Shown here piece by piece: positions 35,270 through 44,763 of a stretch of DNA of 64,000 nt. The position numbers and the translations under genes are program-made. The notes under the pieces were generated by a model that was not told the origin of the DNA, searched no databases, and saw nothing but the letters and a program-made list of their open reading frames with translations. Origin of the DNA: Candidatus Gastranaerophilales bacterium (GTDB taxonomy: Bacteria; Cyanobacteriota; Vampirovibrionia; Gastranaerophilales; Gastranaerophilaceae); NCBI GenBank assembly GCA_944325185.1, contig CALUZA010000046.1, positions 19,691 to 83,690 on the forward strand. Direction: 5' to 3'. The first letter of the stretch is position 1; each line of letters opens with the position of its first letter.

Positions 35270-36179
35270 TATAAAATTTTATAATGATTTTCAATTAACT
35301 AATTTTAATACCTTAAAAATTAAATCAATGGCAAAATATTTTTATATGCCCGATAATGATGGAGAATTAGTTACTCTTTTAAAGAAATATAAAAATATGA
35401 ACCCTGTTGTTATTGGAAATGGTTCTAATATTTTATTTTCATCTCAAGGAGTTGAACAGCCTGTTATATATACAGGAAAAATGAAATCTTGCTTGGTTTT
35501 AGGAGAAACTATTGAAGTTCAGGCTGGTCTCAAAGTTCAAACATTATCAAAAATCGCACTTGATAAAAAATTGAGTGGTTTTGAATTTTTAATTGGGATA
35601 CCGGCTTCTTTAGGGGGTGCTTGTTACATGAATGCGGGCGCTCACGGCAATTCGATAAGCGATAATTTTATAAGTGCAAAAGTTTATGATATTGAAAATA
35701 GCAAAATTTTAACTTTAAAAAAAGAAGAAATGAATTTTTCATACAGGCATTCAATTTTAAAAGAAAAACCATATATTCTTTTAAGTGCTAAATTTGAGCT
35801 TAGAAAAGCGCCTGCAGAAGAAATTAAGTCTAAAATGGATGAAAATATTATTTTTAGAAAAAATAGACAACCAAATTTGGCAATTCCAAATGCGGGTTCT
35901 GTATTTAAAAATCCGGAAAATTGTGAATTTTCAGCGGGTGCTTTAATTGATAAATGTAATTTAAGAGGCTTTCAAATCGGCGATGTGCAGGTTTGGGAAA
36001 ATCATTGTAATTTTGTTGTTAATAAAGGAAAAGCTACATCAAGTGATTATACTGATGTTGTTTTTGAAATGTATTCAAGGGTAAAAGAAAAATTTAATAT
36101 TGAACTTGTACCTGAAATAATCTATATAGGAAAAATGACTAGAAACGAGAAAGAAAAATGGAAAATACTAAAAAAATAA
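35250..36179 (+). CDS. murB: UDP-N-acetylenolpyruvoylglucosamine reductase
   Basis: The 309-residue flavoprotein makes UDP-MurNAc. It has the FAD-binding VIGNGSNILFS, GFEFLIGIPASLGGACYMNAGAHG, and the late AGSVFKNPE with the serine acid catalyst (S in GSVFKNP). The ATG at 35250 lies inside the murC end, the usual tight coupling. It overlaps ddl by 22 bases. Confidence 0.97.
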   Translation: MICSQNDIKFYNDFQLTNFNTLKIKSMAKYFYMPDNDGELVTLLKKYKNMNPVVIGNGSNILFSSQGVEQPVIYTGKMKSCLVLGETIEVQAGLKVQTLSKIALDKKLSGFEFLIGIPASLGGACYMNAGAHGNSISDNFISAKVYDIENSKILTLKKEEMNFSYRHSILKEKPYILLSAKFELRKAPAEEIKSKMDENIIFRKNRQPNLAIPNAGSVFKNPENCEFSAGALIDKCNLRGFQIGDVQVWENHCNFVVNKGKATSSDYTDVVFEMYSRVKEKFNIELVPEIIYIGKMTRNEKEKWKILKK

Positions 36180-37117
36180 ATAAAAATTCAAAAATCGGCG
36201 TATTGTGCGGTGGTTTATCAAATGAAAGAGAAGTCTCTCTGCGCTCGGGAAGAAATGTTTTTAAAGCGTTAATTGAACTTGGATATAAAGATGTTACATT
36301 AATTGATGTTGATAGGAATATTGCTTCAACTTTAGCCGAAACAAAAATTGAATATGCTTTCAATGTTCTTCATGGAAGATACGGGGAAGATGGCTGTATA
36401 CAAGGAGTTTTAGAGTTTTTAAATATACCTTATACAGGTTGCTCCGTTATGGCAAGTTCAATTTGTATGGATAAAATTATGACGAAAAGAGTTTTGTCTG
36501 CTAATAAAGAAATTCCTTTGATTAAATCAGAAAGTGCTGTTTCAAAAGAAGAGGCAATAGAAAAAATAAAAAATTTAAAATTTCCAATTATAATTAAACC
36601 GTCAAGAGAGGGTTCTTCAATTGGCATGACAAAAGTAAATGGGGAAGGTGAAGCTTTAAATAAAGCTCTTGATGAGGCTTTTAAGTGTGATAAAGAAATT
36701 TTAATTGAAGAATATTTGGAAGGTGAATCTGCGACAGTTGGAGTTTTGGAGAGAATTAAGGATGGAGAAAAAGAAATTTTTGCAACTCCGATTCTTGGTT
36801 TTAAAACTAAAACAGAATGGTATGATTATGAAGCAAAATATACCAAAGGTTTGACTGAATTTATATTACCTGCGAATTTTAACCCTGAATTAACAAAAAA
36901 AATACAAAATATTGCGCTTCTTGCTCATAAATTAACAGGATGCAAAGGATTATCCAGAGTTGACTTTTTAGTGCATAATAACATACCATATATATTGGAA
37001 ATCAACACTAACCCTGGCATGACAGATACTTCTGATTTACCGGCGCAAGCAAGTGCAATGGGTATAGATTATAATGAACTTGTTGATATAATTTTAAAAA
37101 CATCGGAGCTTGAATAA
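36158..37117 (+). CDS. ddl: D-alanine--D-alanine ligase
   Basis: The 319-residue ATP-grasp enzyme has IGVLCGGLSNEREVSLRSG, FNVLHGRYGEDG, the grasp lysine region FPIIIKPSREGSSIGMTKV and the end LEINTNPGMTDTSDLP. It makes the dipeptide that MurF adds to the wall precursor. The start lies inside murB, with 22 bases of overlap. Confidence 0.97.
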   Translation: MENTKKINKNSKIGVLCGGLSNEREVSLRSGRNVFKALIELGYKDVTLIDVDRNIASTLAETKIEYAFNVLHGRYGEDGCIQGVLEFLNIPYTGCSVMASSICMDKIMTKRVLSANKEIPLIKSESAVSKEEAIEKIKNLKFPIIIKPSREGSSIGMTKVNGEGEALNKALDEAFKCDKEILIEEYLEGESATVGVLERIKDGEKEIFATPILGFKTKTEWYDYEAKYTKGLTEFILPANFNPELTKKIQNIALLAHKLTGCKGLSRVDFLVHNNIPYILEINTNPGMTDTSDLPAQASAMGIDYNELVDIILKTSELE

Positions 37118-37121
37118 TAAG

Positions 37122-38090
37122 ATGGGATTGCTCTATCAAAAAAGAAGACTTAAAGTTAATAAAATAAAAAGACAAATTGCTACTAATCGTGCAAATTTGC
37201 AAAGAATACGTGTGCTTTTGTCGCTTATAATGATAGTTGCAATTTCATATTCTGGTATCAAAATATTAAAAATGCCTCAATGGTATATTGATTCAAGTAA
37301 GCTTGCAAAAGCGGATACTTCTGTTTTAAAAATTCAAGGCAATGTTATTACTCCGGATTACAAAATAATTAACATGGCAAGACAGACGCAGCTCCCGTAT
37401 ACTCAAATTTTCAGATTAGACACAAGTGAACTTGAAGAAAATATTAAACAATTACAACCTGTTAAAAAAGTATATGTAAGGCGTTATTGGTTTCCTGCAA
37501 GGTTGCAAATTACAATCGAAGAAAGGACCCCTGCATTTTTGCTTGCACCAAATCTTGATTCTGAACCAAATTCTGCGCTTTCTTCCGACGGTGTATTAAT
37601 TGATCATGATTATTTGCCTTTTAATTCCAATATAAAAGCAAAAAAACTCTTAACTTATGGGGTTAGAAACGGGCATGATGAAGTTTGGGACAAAAAAAAG
37701 GTAGAAGAAATCTTAAAACTTACAAAAGCAATGGAAGCATATTCGGGACTTTCTGTTGTTTATATAGACATCAGAAATCAAAAAGATGTCTATATTATGC
37801 TTGATGATTATTTAATCAGATTTGGTGAAATAAATGATTCGGCTATATCAAGAGCAAAAAGAATTGCTTCTATTTTACCTGCGGCAAAAAAGAATGCGGA
37901 TAAATTGAAATATATTGATTTAAGGTGGGAAGATTCTTGTTATTTGCGTCTTGAAGGTGTAAAAGAACAAAGAAATGAAAACAGAATACAACAAAACCAA
38001 ACATCTCAAATTCAATCTGTTTCATCAGAGCAGCAAACAACAAAAGTCGAAGACAATAAACAGCCTAAAATGGATGATAATCAGGAATAA
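37122..38090 (+). CDS. ftsQ: Cell division protein FtsQ/DivIB family
   Basis: The 322-residue protein has a basic cytoplasmic start, one membrane helix (RVLLSLIMIVAISYSGIKIL) and a POTRA domain (LKIQGNVITPDYKIINMARQ) followed by the FtsQ beta domain (YVRRYWFPARLQITIEERTPAFLL). The C-terminal 50 residues are Gln/Asn/Ser-rich and probably disordered. FtsQ links the division proteins in the periplasm. The ATG at 37122 is preferred to a TTG four codons earlier. It converges with the HEAT-like gene with a 10-base overlap. Confidence 0.88.
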   Translation: MGLLYQKRRLKVNKIKRQIATNRANLQRIRVLLSLIMIVAISYSGIKILKMPQWYIDSSKLAKADTSVLKIQGNVITPDYKIINMARQTQLPYTQIFRLDTSELEENIKQLQPVKKVYVRRYWFPARLQITIEERTPAFLLAPNLDSEPNSALSSDGVLIDHDYLPFNSNIKAKKLLTYGVRNGHDEVWDKKKVEEILKLTKAMEAYSGLSVVYIDIRNQKDVYIMLDDYLIRFGEINDSAISRAKRIASILPAAKKNADKLKYIDLRWEDSCYLRLEGVKEQRNENRIQQNQTSQIQSVSSEQQTTKVEDNKQPKMDDNQE

Positions 38091-39304
38091 CAGCTTTCAA
38101 TAAAAGCTTTTATATTTTCATCTTTAATATTTTCAATTATTTTTTTATTTACAAGTTGAACAGCTCCAAGATTTTTCAAAACTTGTATTGTTGCTGTAAT
38201 TAAGTTTACGGGAAGCTCGTTTTCGTTTATTTTATTTGCTAAAATTTGAACTTTATTTTTTAGTTTGTATTCATTTACTATTTTGAGTGCAATTTCAAAC
38301 CTGTAAGCTTGTTCAATATTATTGAATTCTTGTTCGATGTTATCGAAATTAAAATCAAGAGAATTTAAAAAAGCGCAGATATTTTTTAATTCAAGTTTGG
38401 TATCTTTGTCTAAATCAAAACTATATATGTCATTATCGCAGTATTCTTGGAAGTTAAGTTTTGCTAATGCTAAAAGATTTTTTATATATTGATTTTCGAA
38501 TTTAGATAAATATTTGATAAAGTCAGAAATTTGATAATAAATTATAGTGTTTAGCGAAATATTTTCAGGATAGTTTTCAATTAAAACTCCAAAAATTCTT
38601 GCTATACTATCTTCTTTAAAAATATTTTCTAAAGTCTTAAAGTCGTTAAAATCAAGCAAATTAGAAATTATATTTGCTAAAAAAGGGCTATTGAAACAAT
38701 TTTCAAGACAGAATTGAGTTGAATTATTTTCTCCGTAAGCTAAAACAAATGTGTAAGCTGATAATTTTTCAAATTCGTCTTTTGAATTTAGGATTAGATT
38801 TTTCATTTTATTTAAAACTTCAAAATCATTGAATTCTTTTAATGTTTTTGCGCAATTAATTTTTAAAGGCATAAAATCAGAAAATGCATTTTTATTTAAT
38901 TGTTCAATAGCAAGAGAATCTTTTATATAGCTAAAATACTTTGCACAATATGTTTTTATTTCACCTGAACCATTTTCAAAAAAATCTAAAATTTTATCGG
39001 TTAAATCTTCGTCTGCAAATTTTAACCAAGATTTTATAATTAAATCTTCAAAATCATAATTGTAAATTTGAGCAAATTTAAATATTGTATCTAAATCATT
39101 TTTGTTAATTAACTTAACAAAATCATTAATAATTCTTTCTTTTATAAATGGAAAAATAAATTCACTATTTTCACATAAATATTTGTAATTGCTTAAATCC
39201 CCAGTCTTTACAAGCATTTTAATTGTGTTTTGTGAAATATTTTTATCTTTTGAAGTAATATTTTTTAACAAATTTGGTAACGGCATAATTAAATTATTAC
39301 ACAT
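38081..39304 (-). CDS. HEAT-repeat-like hypothetical protein
   Basis: The 407-residue, all-helical protein has repeats that fit HEAT/ARM solenoids (for example DFMPLKINCAKTLKEFNDFEVLNKMKNLI). There is no signal or membrane helix. The first methionine is used; a methionine seven codons later (39286) is also possible. No clear ribosome site. Function not recognised; such solenoids usually bind proteins. It is divergent from pyrH. Confidence 0.75.
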   Translation of the reverse strand: MCNNLIMPLPNLLKNITSKDKNISQNTIKMLVKTGDLSNYKYLCENSEFIFPFIKERIINDFVKLINKNDLDTIFKFAQIYNYDFEDLIIKSWLKFADEDLTDKILDFFENGSGEIKTYCAKYFSYIKDSLAIEQLNKNAFSDFMPLKINCAKTLKEFNDFEVLNKMKNLILNSKDEFEKLSAYTFVLAYGENNSTQFCLENCFNSPFLANIISNLLDFNDFKTLENIFKEDSIARIFGVLIENYPENISLNTIIYYQISDFIKYLSKFENQYIKNLLALAKLNFQEYCDNDIYSFDLDKDTKLELKNICAFLNSLDFNFDNIEQEFNNIEQAYRFEIALKIVNEYKLKNKVQILANKINENELPVNLITATIQVLKNLGAVQLVNKKIIENIKDENIKAFIESCYS

Positions 39305-39369
39305 TGATAAAATCTTGTGTATAATTGATTTATATTATTTTTTAAATTATGTTTTGAAAAAGGTGTTAA

Positions 39370-40092
39370 ATGGAAAATCTAAAATACAAAAAAATTCTTC
39401 TTAAAATCTCCGGAGAAGCACTTTTGGGCTCTCAACAATTCGGAATTGATCCTGAACCTGTGCAAAAAATTTGTGCAGAAATTAAAAAAGCTTATGATAT
39501 GAATGTGCAAATTGCCGTAGTTGTCGGTGGCGGTAATATTTTTAGAGGCATGAACAATTCAAGAAAACTTGGAATGGATCAAGCTTCTGGTGATTATGTA
39601 GGCATGTTGGCAACAGTTATGAATGCTATTGCGCTGCAATCGGAATTAAGGAAAATAGGTGTTAGCTGCAGGGTTCAATCGGCAATTAATATGGAAAAAA
39701 TTGCAGAACCATATATTAGATTTAAAGCAATAAGACACTTGGAAAAAGGCAGAGTTGTTATTTTTGCTGCGGGAACAGGAAATCCTTTCTTTACAACTGA
39801 TACAGCGGCAGCCCTAAGAGCAGCAGAAATCGGTGCAGATGCCATGCTTATGGCAAAAAATGGGGTAGACGGAATTTATTCGGATGATCCCAAGACAAAC
39901 AAAAATGCAGTAAAATATGATAAAATAAGTTACGATGATATTATTGTAAATGGCTTAAAGGTTATGGATTTAACTTCTTGTGCTTTATGTAAACAAAATA
40001 ATATACCAATATGCGTATTTGATTTTAGTTTGGAAGATAGTATCGTTAAAATTTTAAACAATGAAAACATTGGAACAATAGTTACAGAATAA
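39370..40092 (+). CDS. pyrH: Uridylate kinase
   Basis: The 240-residue UMP kinase has LLKISGEALLG, VVVGGGNIFRG, GTGNPFFTTDTAAALRAAE and ANGVDGIYSDDPK-type segments (here KNGVDGIYSDDPK). It is the first gene of a core cluster with frr, cdsA, rnc and rpe. AAAGGTG lies before the ATG. Confidence 0.97.
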   Translation: MENLKYKKILLKISGEALLGSQQFGIDPEPVQKICAEIKKAYDMNVQIAVVVGGGNIFRGMNNSRKLGMDQASGDYVGMLATVMNAIALQSELRKIGVSCRVQSAINMEKIAEPYIRFKAIRHLEKGRVVIFAAGTGNPFFTTDTAAALRAAEIGADAMLMAKNGVDGIYSDDPKTNKNAVKYDKISYDDIIVNGLKVMDLTSCALCKQNNIPICVFDFSLEDSIVKILNNENIGTIVTE

Positions 40093-40111
40093 TGATTTAG
40101 GAGAAAATAAA

Positions 40112-40672
40112 ATGCCAATTGAAGAAATTAAAAAACAAGCAAATGAGAAAATGGAAAAATGCACGCTTCAGCTTTCAAAAGAACTTGCTTCTGTTAGAAC
40201 CGGAAGAGCTAACCCTCTTATTTTAGATAAAGTAGTAGTTGATTACTACGGCGCTCCGACAGGACTTCGTCAATTAGCACAAGTTTCTGTTTCAGAAGGT
40301 ACAACTCTTGTAATAACTCCTTTTGATAAATCAATAATAAAAGAAATTGAAAAAGCAATTGTAAAAGCAGAAATCGGAATTACTCCAAATTCGGATGGCG
40401 TTGTTATAAGACTTCAATTCCCGCCTTTAACTCAAGATAGAAGAAAAGAATTAGCTAAAGAAGTTAAAGCAATAGGCGAAGAAGCAAAAGTTGCAATAAG
40501 AAATGTACGCCGTGATATGCAAGATGCTGTTAAAAAGCTTGAAAAAAGCGCAAATTTGCCTGAAGATACTATAAAAGACGGTCTTGATCAGGTTCAAAAA
40601 ATAACGGATAAATTTATAAAATCAGTTGATGAAACAGTAAGCGCTAAAGAAAAAGAGGTTATGGAGATATAA
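40112..40672 (+). CDS. frr: Ribosome recycling factor
   Basis: The 186-residue protein has LASVRTGRANPLILDKVVVDYYG, a typical RRF hinge, and GIGEEAKVAIRNVRRD-like helix (here AIGEEAKVAIRNVRRDMQDAVKKLEK). RRF splits the post-termination ribosome with EF-G. It follows pyrH by 19 bases with AGGAG at its start. Confidence 0.98.
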   Translation: MPIEEIKKQANEKMEKCTLQLSKELASVRTGRANPLILDKVVVDYYGAPTGLRQLAQVSVSEGTTLVITPFDKSIIKEIEKAIVKAEIGITPNSDGVVIRLQFPPLTQDRRKELAKEVKAIGEEAKVAIRNVRRDMQDAVKKLEKSANLPEDTIKDGLDQVQKITDKFIKSVDETVSAKEKEVMEI

Positions 40673-40673
40673 A

Positions 40674-41582
40674 TTGTTAGAAGATGCTGCTCTAAAAAAG
40701 AATAAGCTGACAAGAGTAATAACAGGGGTAATAATTTCAATAATATCAATTGTAGCGATTATTTTAGGCTCGCTTCCTTTGTTTGTTTGCTTGCTTTTAA
40801 TTATTACCCTTTGTTCAAGGGAATTTGTTAAAATATTAAGATATAAAGGATTTCATCCAAGTTTATCTATAATTTTATTTTCGGCTTTTGTTTTTGCAAC
40901 TTTAACGTTTTTCCATAGATTTGATATGGTTCCTTCGATGCTGACCTTAACTATAATGGCATCTTTTTTGGTTGTTCTTTTCAGAGGACGCCAGCCTTAT
41001 ATAGTAAATGTTGCAACAACTATTTTGGGGGCGTTGTATTGCGGGTGGCTTCCTTGTCATTTGCTTTTAATTCGTCAAATAGGCATGAATAGAGTTAGTG
41101 CTTTTCAATTTTCTTATTCCGAGGGTCTCTGTCTTTTGATGTTTGTCTTTTTAGCGGTTGCTATGACTGATATCGGGGCATATTATTTTGGTGTACGATT
41201 TGGAAAACATAAACTTGCAGAAGTTATAAGTCCTAAGAAAACTGTAGAAGGTGCAGTTGGCGGGGCTTTGTGTGCAATTGTAGTTTCTTGTTTGGGTGTT
41301 TTTTATACGGAGTTAAGTCTTTGTCAATTAATTATTGGCGGTATTATTATAACAGCCTCAGCTCAACTTGGAGATTTATCCGAATCTCTTATTAAAAGAG
41401 ATGCGGGTGTTAAAGATTCAAGCGATATTTTACCCGGACATGGCGGTATGTTGGATAGATTTGACGGGTATATTTTTGCAATTCCTGTTGCGTATTATTT
41501 CTTCACGCATTTTGCATTGGGAAAAAATGTTTTTGTAGAATTTTTAAGTTATTTTATGGGTGCAATAAATGTCTATTTCTGA
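40674..41582 (+). CDS. cdsA: Phosphatidate cytidylyltransferase
   Basis: The 302-residue membrane enzyme makes CDP-diacylglycerol. The C-terminal signature is complete: SLIKRDAGVKDSSDILPGHGGMLDRFD. About seven membrane helices precede it. The start is TTG at 40674, one base after the frr stop and with GGAG about 7 nt before it. The family often sits between frr and dxr/rseP; here rnc follows instead. Confidence 0.95.
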   Translation: MLEDAALKKNKLTRVITGVIISIISIVAIILGSLPLFVCLLLIITLCSREFVKILRYKGFHPSLSIILFSAFVFATLTFFHRFDMVPSMLTLTIMASFLVVLFRGRQPYIVNVATTILGALYCGWLPCHLLLIRQIGMNRVSAFQFSYSEGLCLLMFVFLAVAMTDIGAYYFGVRFGKHKLAEVISPKKTVEGAVGGALCAIVVSCLGVFYTELSLCQLIIGGIIITASAQLGDLSESLIKRDAGVKDSSDILPGHGGMLDRFDGYIFAIPVAYYFFTHFALGKNVFVEFLSYFMGAINVYF

Positions 41583-42306
41583 TTTAATCACCGAGGAAAG
41601 ACTTGAAAAACTGCATAATTTTGAGCAAAAATATAATCTGAATTTTTCTGATATTAATCTTTTAAATCAAGCTTTTTGTCATACTTCATATACTAATGAA
41701 AATAATTTGGGAGCTGAAAATTCTTATGAAAGGCTTGAATTTCTTGGGGATGCTGTCTTAAAGCTTTCAATTAGTAGTCTTTTTTATAATAATTTTCAAA
41801 ATTATCAAGAAGGTAATTTAACAAAATTAAGAGCTGAAATTGTTTCAGATAAAAATATCTCAAATTATGCAAGAAAATTGGGATTTGAAGATTTAATTTT
41901 GCTTGGAAAAAACGAAAGAAAGCTTGGCGGAGCAAAAAAAGAGTCTATATTAGCTTGTGCTTTTGAAGCTTTTTTAGGTGCAATATATATTGAATACAAA
42001 GAAGAAGGATATAATAAAGCCTTAAATTTTTTAATCGAAAATTTTAGAGATGAAATTTTTTCTATGGATGAAAAAATAAATTTTTTAAATCCTAAGGCAA
42101 TTTTACAAGAATACACTCAAGGAATTTCAAAGGAATTGCCAATATATAATCTTGTAAAAGAAGAAGGAAAAGAACACAAAAAGACATTTTATGTCGAAGT
42201 AAGTTACAAAAATGAAGTGATAGGCAAAGGGAGCGCAAAAAATATTAAAGAAGCCTCTCAAAATGCAGCTTTGGACGCACTGACACAATTAGGAATATTG
42301 AAATGA
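41569..42306 (+). CDS. rnc: Ribonuclease III
   Basis: The 245-residue enzyme has the RNase III signature ERLEFLGDAVL with acidic metal ligands, the second site AFEAFLGAIY and a C-terminal double-stranded RNA-binding domain (NPKAILQEYTQG to the end with GKGSAKNIKEASQNAA). It cuts rRNA precursors and dsRNA. It overlaps cdsA by 14 bases and rpe by 4. Confidence 0.97.
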   Translation: MSISDLITEERLEKLHNFEQKYNLNFSDINLLNQAFCHTSYTNENNLGAENSYERLEFLGDAVLKLSISSLFYNNFQNYQEGNLTKLRAEIVSDKNISNYARKLGFEDLILLGKNERKLGGAKKESILACAFEAFLGAIYIEYKEEGYNKALNFLIENFRDEIFSMDEKINFLNPKAILQEYTQGISKELPIYNLVKEEGKEHKKTFYVEVSYKNEVIGKGSAKNIKEASQNAALDALTQLGILK

Positions 42307-42941
42307 CAATTATATCGCCTTCTATTTTATCTTGTGATTTTTCTGATTTAAAAACTGATATTAAAAAAGTTGAGCCTTATGTACCTTGGATTCATATTGA
42401 TGTTATGGATGGGCATTTTGTACCGAATATTTCAATAGGAATACCTGTTGTCAAATCTATAAGACAAATCACCAATCTTTTTTTTGATGTTCATTTGATG
42501 ATCGAGAATCCTCAAAAATATGTTGATGCTTTTATTGACGCAGGTGCTGATTTAATAACTTTTCATTATGAGGCAACAAAAGAAAAGACTCCTCAAGTTA
42601 TAGAACAAATAAAAAAGAGAGATAAAAAAGCAGGACTTTCGATTAAGCCGAAAACTAACCCCGAGGAAATTAAAGAATATATTGATTTGTGTGATTTAAT
42701 ATTAATTATGACGGTTGAACCCGGATTTGGCGGGCAAAAATTCATGGATGATTGTGCAAAAAAAATTCCTATAATTCGAAATTTATCATCAAGAAAAGAT
42801 TTAATAATACAAGTAGATGGTGGAATTAACGATATAACAGGAAAATTATGCAGAAATCTTGGCGCTGATTCTCTTGTTTCAGGAAATTATATCTATAAAT
42901 CGGAAAATATAAAGCAGGCGATTGAGTCTTTAAATAAATAA
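42303..42941 (+). CDS. rpe: Ribulose-phosphate 3-epimerase
   Basis: The 212-residue TIM-barrel enzyme interconverts ribulose- and xylulose-5-phosphate. Visible are ISPSILSCDFSDL, IDVMDGHFVPNIS with metal-binding residues, VHLMIENPQ and IMTVEPGFGGQKF. It is last in the pyrH cluster. The 134 bases that follow are extremely AT-rich and without structure. Confidence 0.97.
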   Translation: MTIISPSILSCDFSDLKTDIKKVEPYVPWIHIDVMDGHFVPNISIGIPVVKSIRQITNLFFDVHLMIENPQKYVDAFIDAGADLITFHYEATKEKTPQVIEQIKKRDKKAGLSIKPKTNPEEIKEYIDLCDLILIMTVEPGFGGQKFMDDCAKKIPIIRNLSSRKDLIIQVDGGINDITGKLCRNLGADSLVSGNYIYKSENIKQAIESLNK

Positions 42942-43075
42942 AAGTTTATTATATATTAAATTTATAAAATAAATTGTAAAATTATCTATAAATATATTTT
43001 ATATGTTTTTATTTTTAATTTAAAATAACGCTATGGTTGTTTAAAATTAAAAATTTAAAGATATAAGGAGAATAT

Positions 43076-44125
43076 ATGGAATTTGTTGATAAAATTAATC
43101 AATTAAAAGAAAGAGTTGCTAGCTTAAAAGACAATTTGCAAACAGAAGAAGCTACTAAAAATGCTTTAGTCATGCCATTTTTAAGTGTTTTAGGTTATGA
43201 TGTTTTTAATCCAATGGAAGTTGTGCCTGAATACATTGCAGATAGTCGTTTTAAAAAAGATGAAAAAGTTGATTATGCAATAATTAAAGATAATAAACCA
43301 ATAATTTTAATTGAATGTAAAAAGGTTGATAATGATAAACTTGACGTTAAAAAACATGCAGGTCAACTTTTTAAATATTTTACCGCAAGTAAATCAAAGT
43401 TTATTATTTTAACAAATGGTGTAATATATAAATTTTTCTCCGATATTGATGAACCGAATATTCTTGATAAAGAGCCTTTTTTTACTTTTAATTTGTCCGA
43501 ATTTAAGGAAAGTCAATTAGAAACTTTAATGGAATTTTGCAAAGAAAATTTTGATATAGATAAAGCTTATTCAAATGCCGGTAATTTAAAATACATTAAG
43601 CAATTTGAACAAGTAATAGAAAAAGAATATAAAAGTCCTTCGGATGACTTTGTAAGGTATTTACTTGATAAATCAGGTATTTATGATGGAATTAAAACAG
43701 CTAAAGTGATTGAAAAACATAGAAAAACAACAACCGAAGCTTTTAATTTATTTATGTCAAAAATTATGAAAACATCACTTGATTTTAATCTTGCTTCCAA
43801 AAAAGATGATGAAAATTTAAAAAATAAAGTCGTAACAACCGTTGAAGAATTGGAAGGATATGCGATTGTAAAATCTATATTAAATAGCCACATTGATATT
43901 TCTAGGGTAACATATAGGGATAATTCAAGCTATTTTAATGTTTTACTTGACGATAATATAAGAAAAACAATTTGTCGTTTATATTTTAATCGTACACAGA
44001 AATATATAGCATTTTTAGAAGGAAATAAGGAAACAAAAACCCCAATCAATTCTATTAATGATATTTTTTCTTTTTCGGAACAAATCAAAAGTAAAATAGA
44101 TGAAATTTTGAGTGTTAAAAAATAA
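43076..44125 (+). CDS. Stand-alone HsdR N-terminal-like nuclease domain protein
   Basis: The 349-residue protein begins like the PF13588-type (HSDR_N_2) restriction nuclease domain: EEATKNALVMPFLSVLGYDVFNP, VDYAIIKDNKPIILIECKKV. The D...(E)xK set in DYAII...IECKK is the PD-(D/E)XK active site, and HAGQLFKYF follows as in the family. The C-terminal half is unrecognised. There is no helicase, methylase or specificity gene beside it, so it is not a complete type I system. AAGGAG precedes the ATG. It may be a lone defence or repair nuclease. Confidence 0.8.
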   Translation: MEFVDKINQLKERVASLKDNLQTEEATKNALVMPFLSVLGYDVFNPMEVVPEYIADSRFKKDEKVDYAIIKDNKPIILIECKKVDNDKLDVKKHAGQLFKYFTASKSKFIILTNGVIYKFFSDIDEPNILDKEPFFTFNLSEFKESQLETLMEFCKENFDIDKAYSNAGNLKYIKQFEQVIEKEYKSPSDDFVRYLLDKSGIYDGIKTAKVIEKHRKTTTEAFNLFMSKIMKTSLDFNLASKKDDENLKNKVVTTVEELEGYAIVKSILNSHIDISRVTYRDNSSYFNVLLDDNIRKTICRLYFNRTQKYIAFLEGNKETKTPINSINDIFSFSEQIKSKIDEILSVKK

Positions 44126-44181
44126 AACCACCGTGAACTTATGCCTAAATCCTTTAGCATAAGTTCTTTTTAAGGTGGTTT
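44125..44181. terminator. Nested bidirectional terminator
   Basis: The inner stem GAACTTATGC/GCATAAGTTC (44135-44144 with 44157-44166) is enclosed by AAACCACC/GGTGGTTT (44125-44132 with 44174-44181). It lies between convergent genes. Confidence 0.75.
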
Positions 44182-44223
44182 ATATATGAATTTAAGAAAT
44201 ATGATATCAAAAGATTAAGGCGA

Positions 44224-44688
44224 TTAATCTACTTTTAATTTTTTAACGTCATCTTTTTTATCATCATGTACTTTTGGTAATTGAATATGTAAAACTCCGT
44301 TTTTGTATTCGCATTTTGCCTCTTCGGTGTTTATTTGATGTTCAAGAGGTATGCTGCGGCTAAATTTTCCGTATCTGAATTCAGAAGTTTTTAAATTTTC
44401 TTCTTCTTTACATTCTTCAAATTTTGTTTCGGCTGAAATTGAAATAGCATTTTCTGTTAGTTCAACGTCAATATCTTCCTTTTTAACATCAGGAAGTTCT
44501 ACTTTAATTTTATATTCGTTTTTCTTTTCTTTAATTTCTATAGCAGGACGAAAAGCTTTATATACAGATAACATATTTTTTTCCGAATATGGAAGCTCGC
44601 CAAAAGTATCTTTTAAAAATCTGTTTAAATCTTCATGAATATTTTCGAAAAAATATGAAGGCTCTCTTTTAATTACGCTAAATCTCAT
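44224..44688 (-). CDS. Hsp20/alpha-crystallin small heat shock protein
   Basis: The 154-residue protein has an alpha-crystallin domain (about 50-140): RPAIEIKEKKNEYKIKVELPDVKKEDIDVELTENAISISAE, and later YGKFSRSIPLE and YKNGVLHIQLPK. These chaperones hold unfolding proteins in an ATP-independent way. The N-terminus (EPSYFFENIHEDLNRFLKDTF) is typical. A GGAGAAAAAA ribosome site lies before the ATG. Confidence 0.95.
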   Translation of the reverse strand: MRFSVIKREPSYFFENIHEDLNRFLKDTFGELPYSEKNMLSVYKAFRPAIEIKEKKNEYKIKVELPDVKKEDIDVELTENAISISAETKFEECKEEENLKTSEFRYGKFSRSIPLEHQINTEEAKCEYKNGVLHIQLPKVHDDKKDDVKKLKVD

Positions 44689-44763
44689 TTTTTTCTCCTT
44701 TGAATAATAAAACTTGATATTTTATTTTGTCTTATTTTTCAAAAAAGAACATTGTCCGAAAGT

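Noticed and set aside
44351..44638. Open frame opposite hsp20
   Set aside because: Shadow of the alpha-crystallin coding strand; Ser/Phe/Leu-rich translation without a ribosome site.
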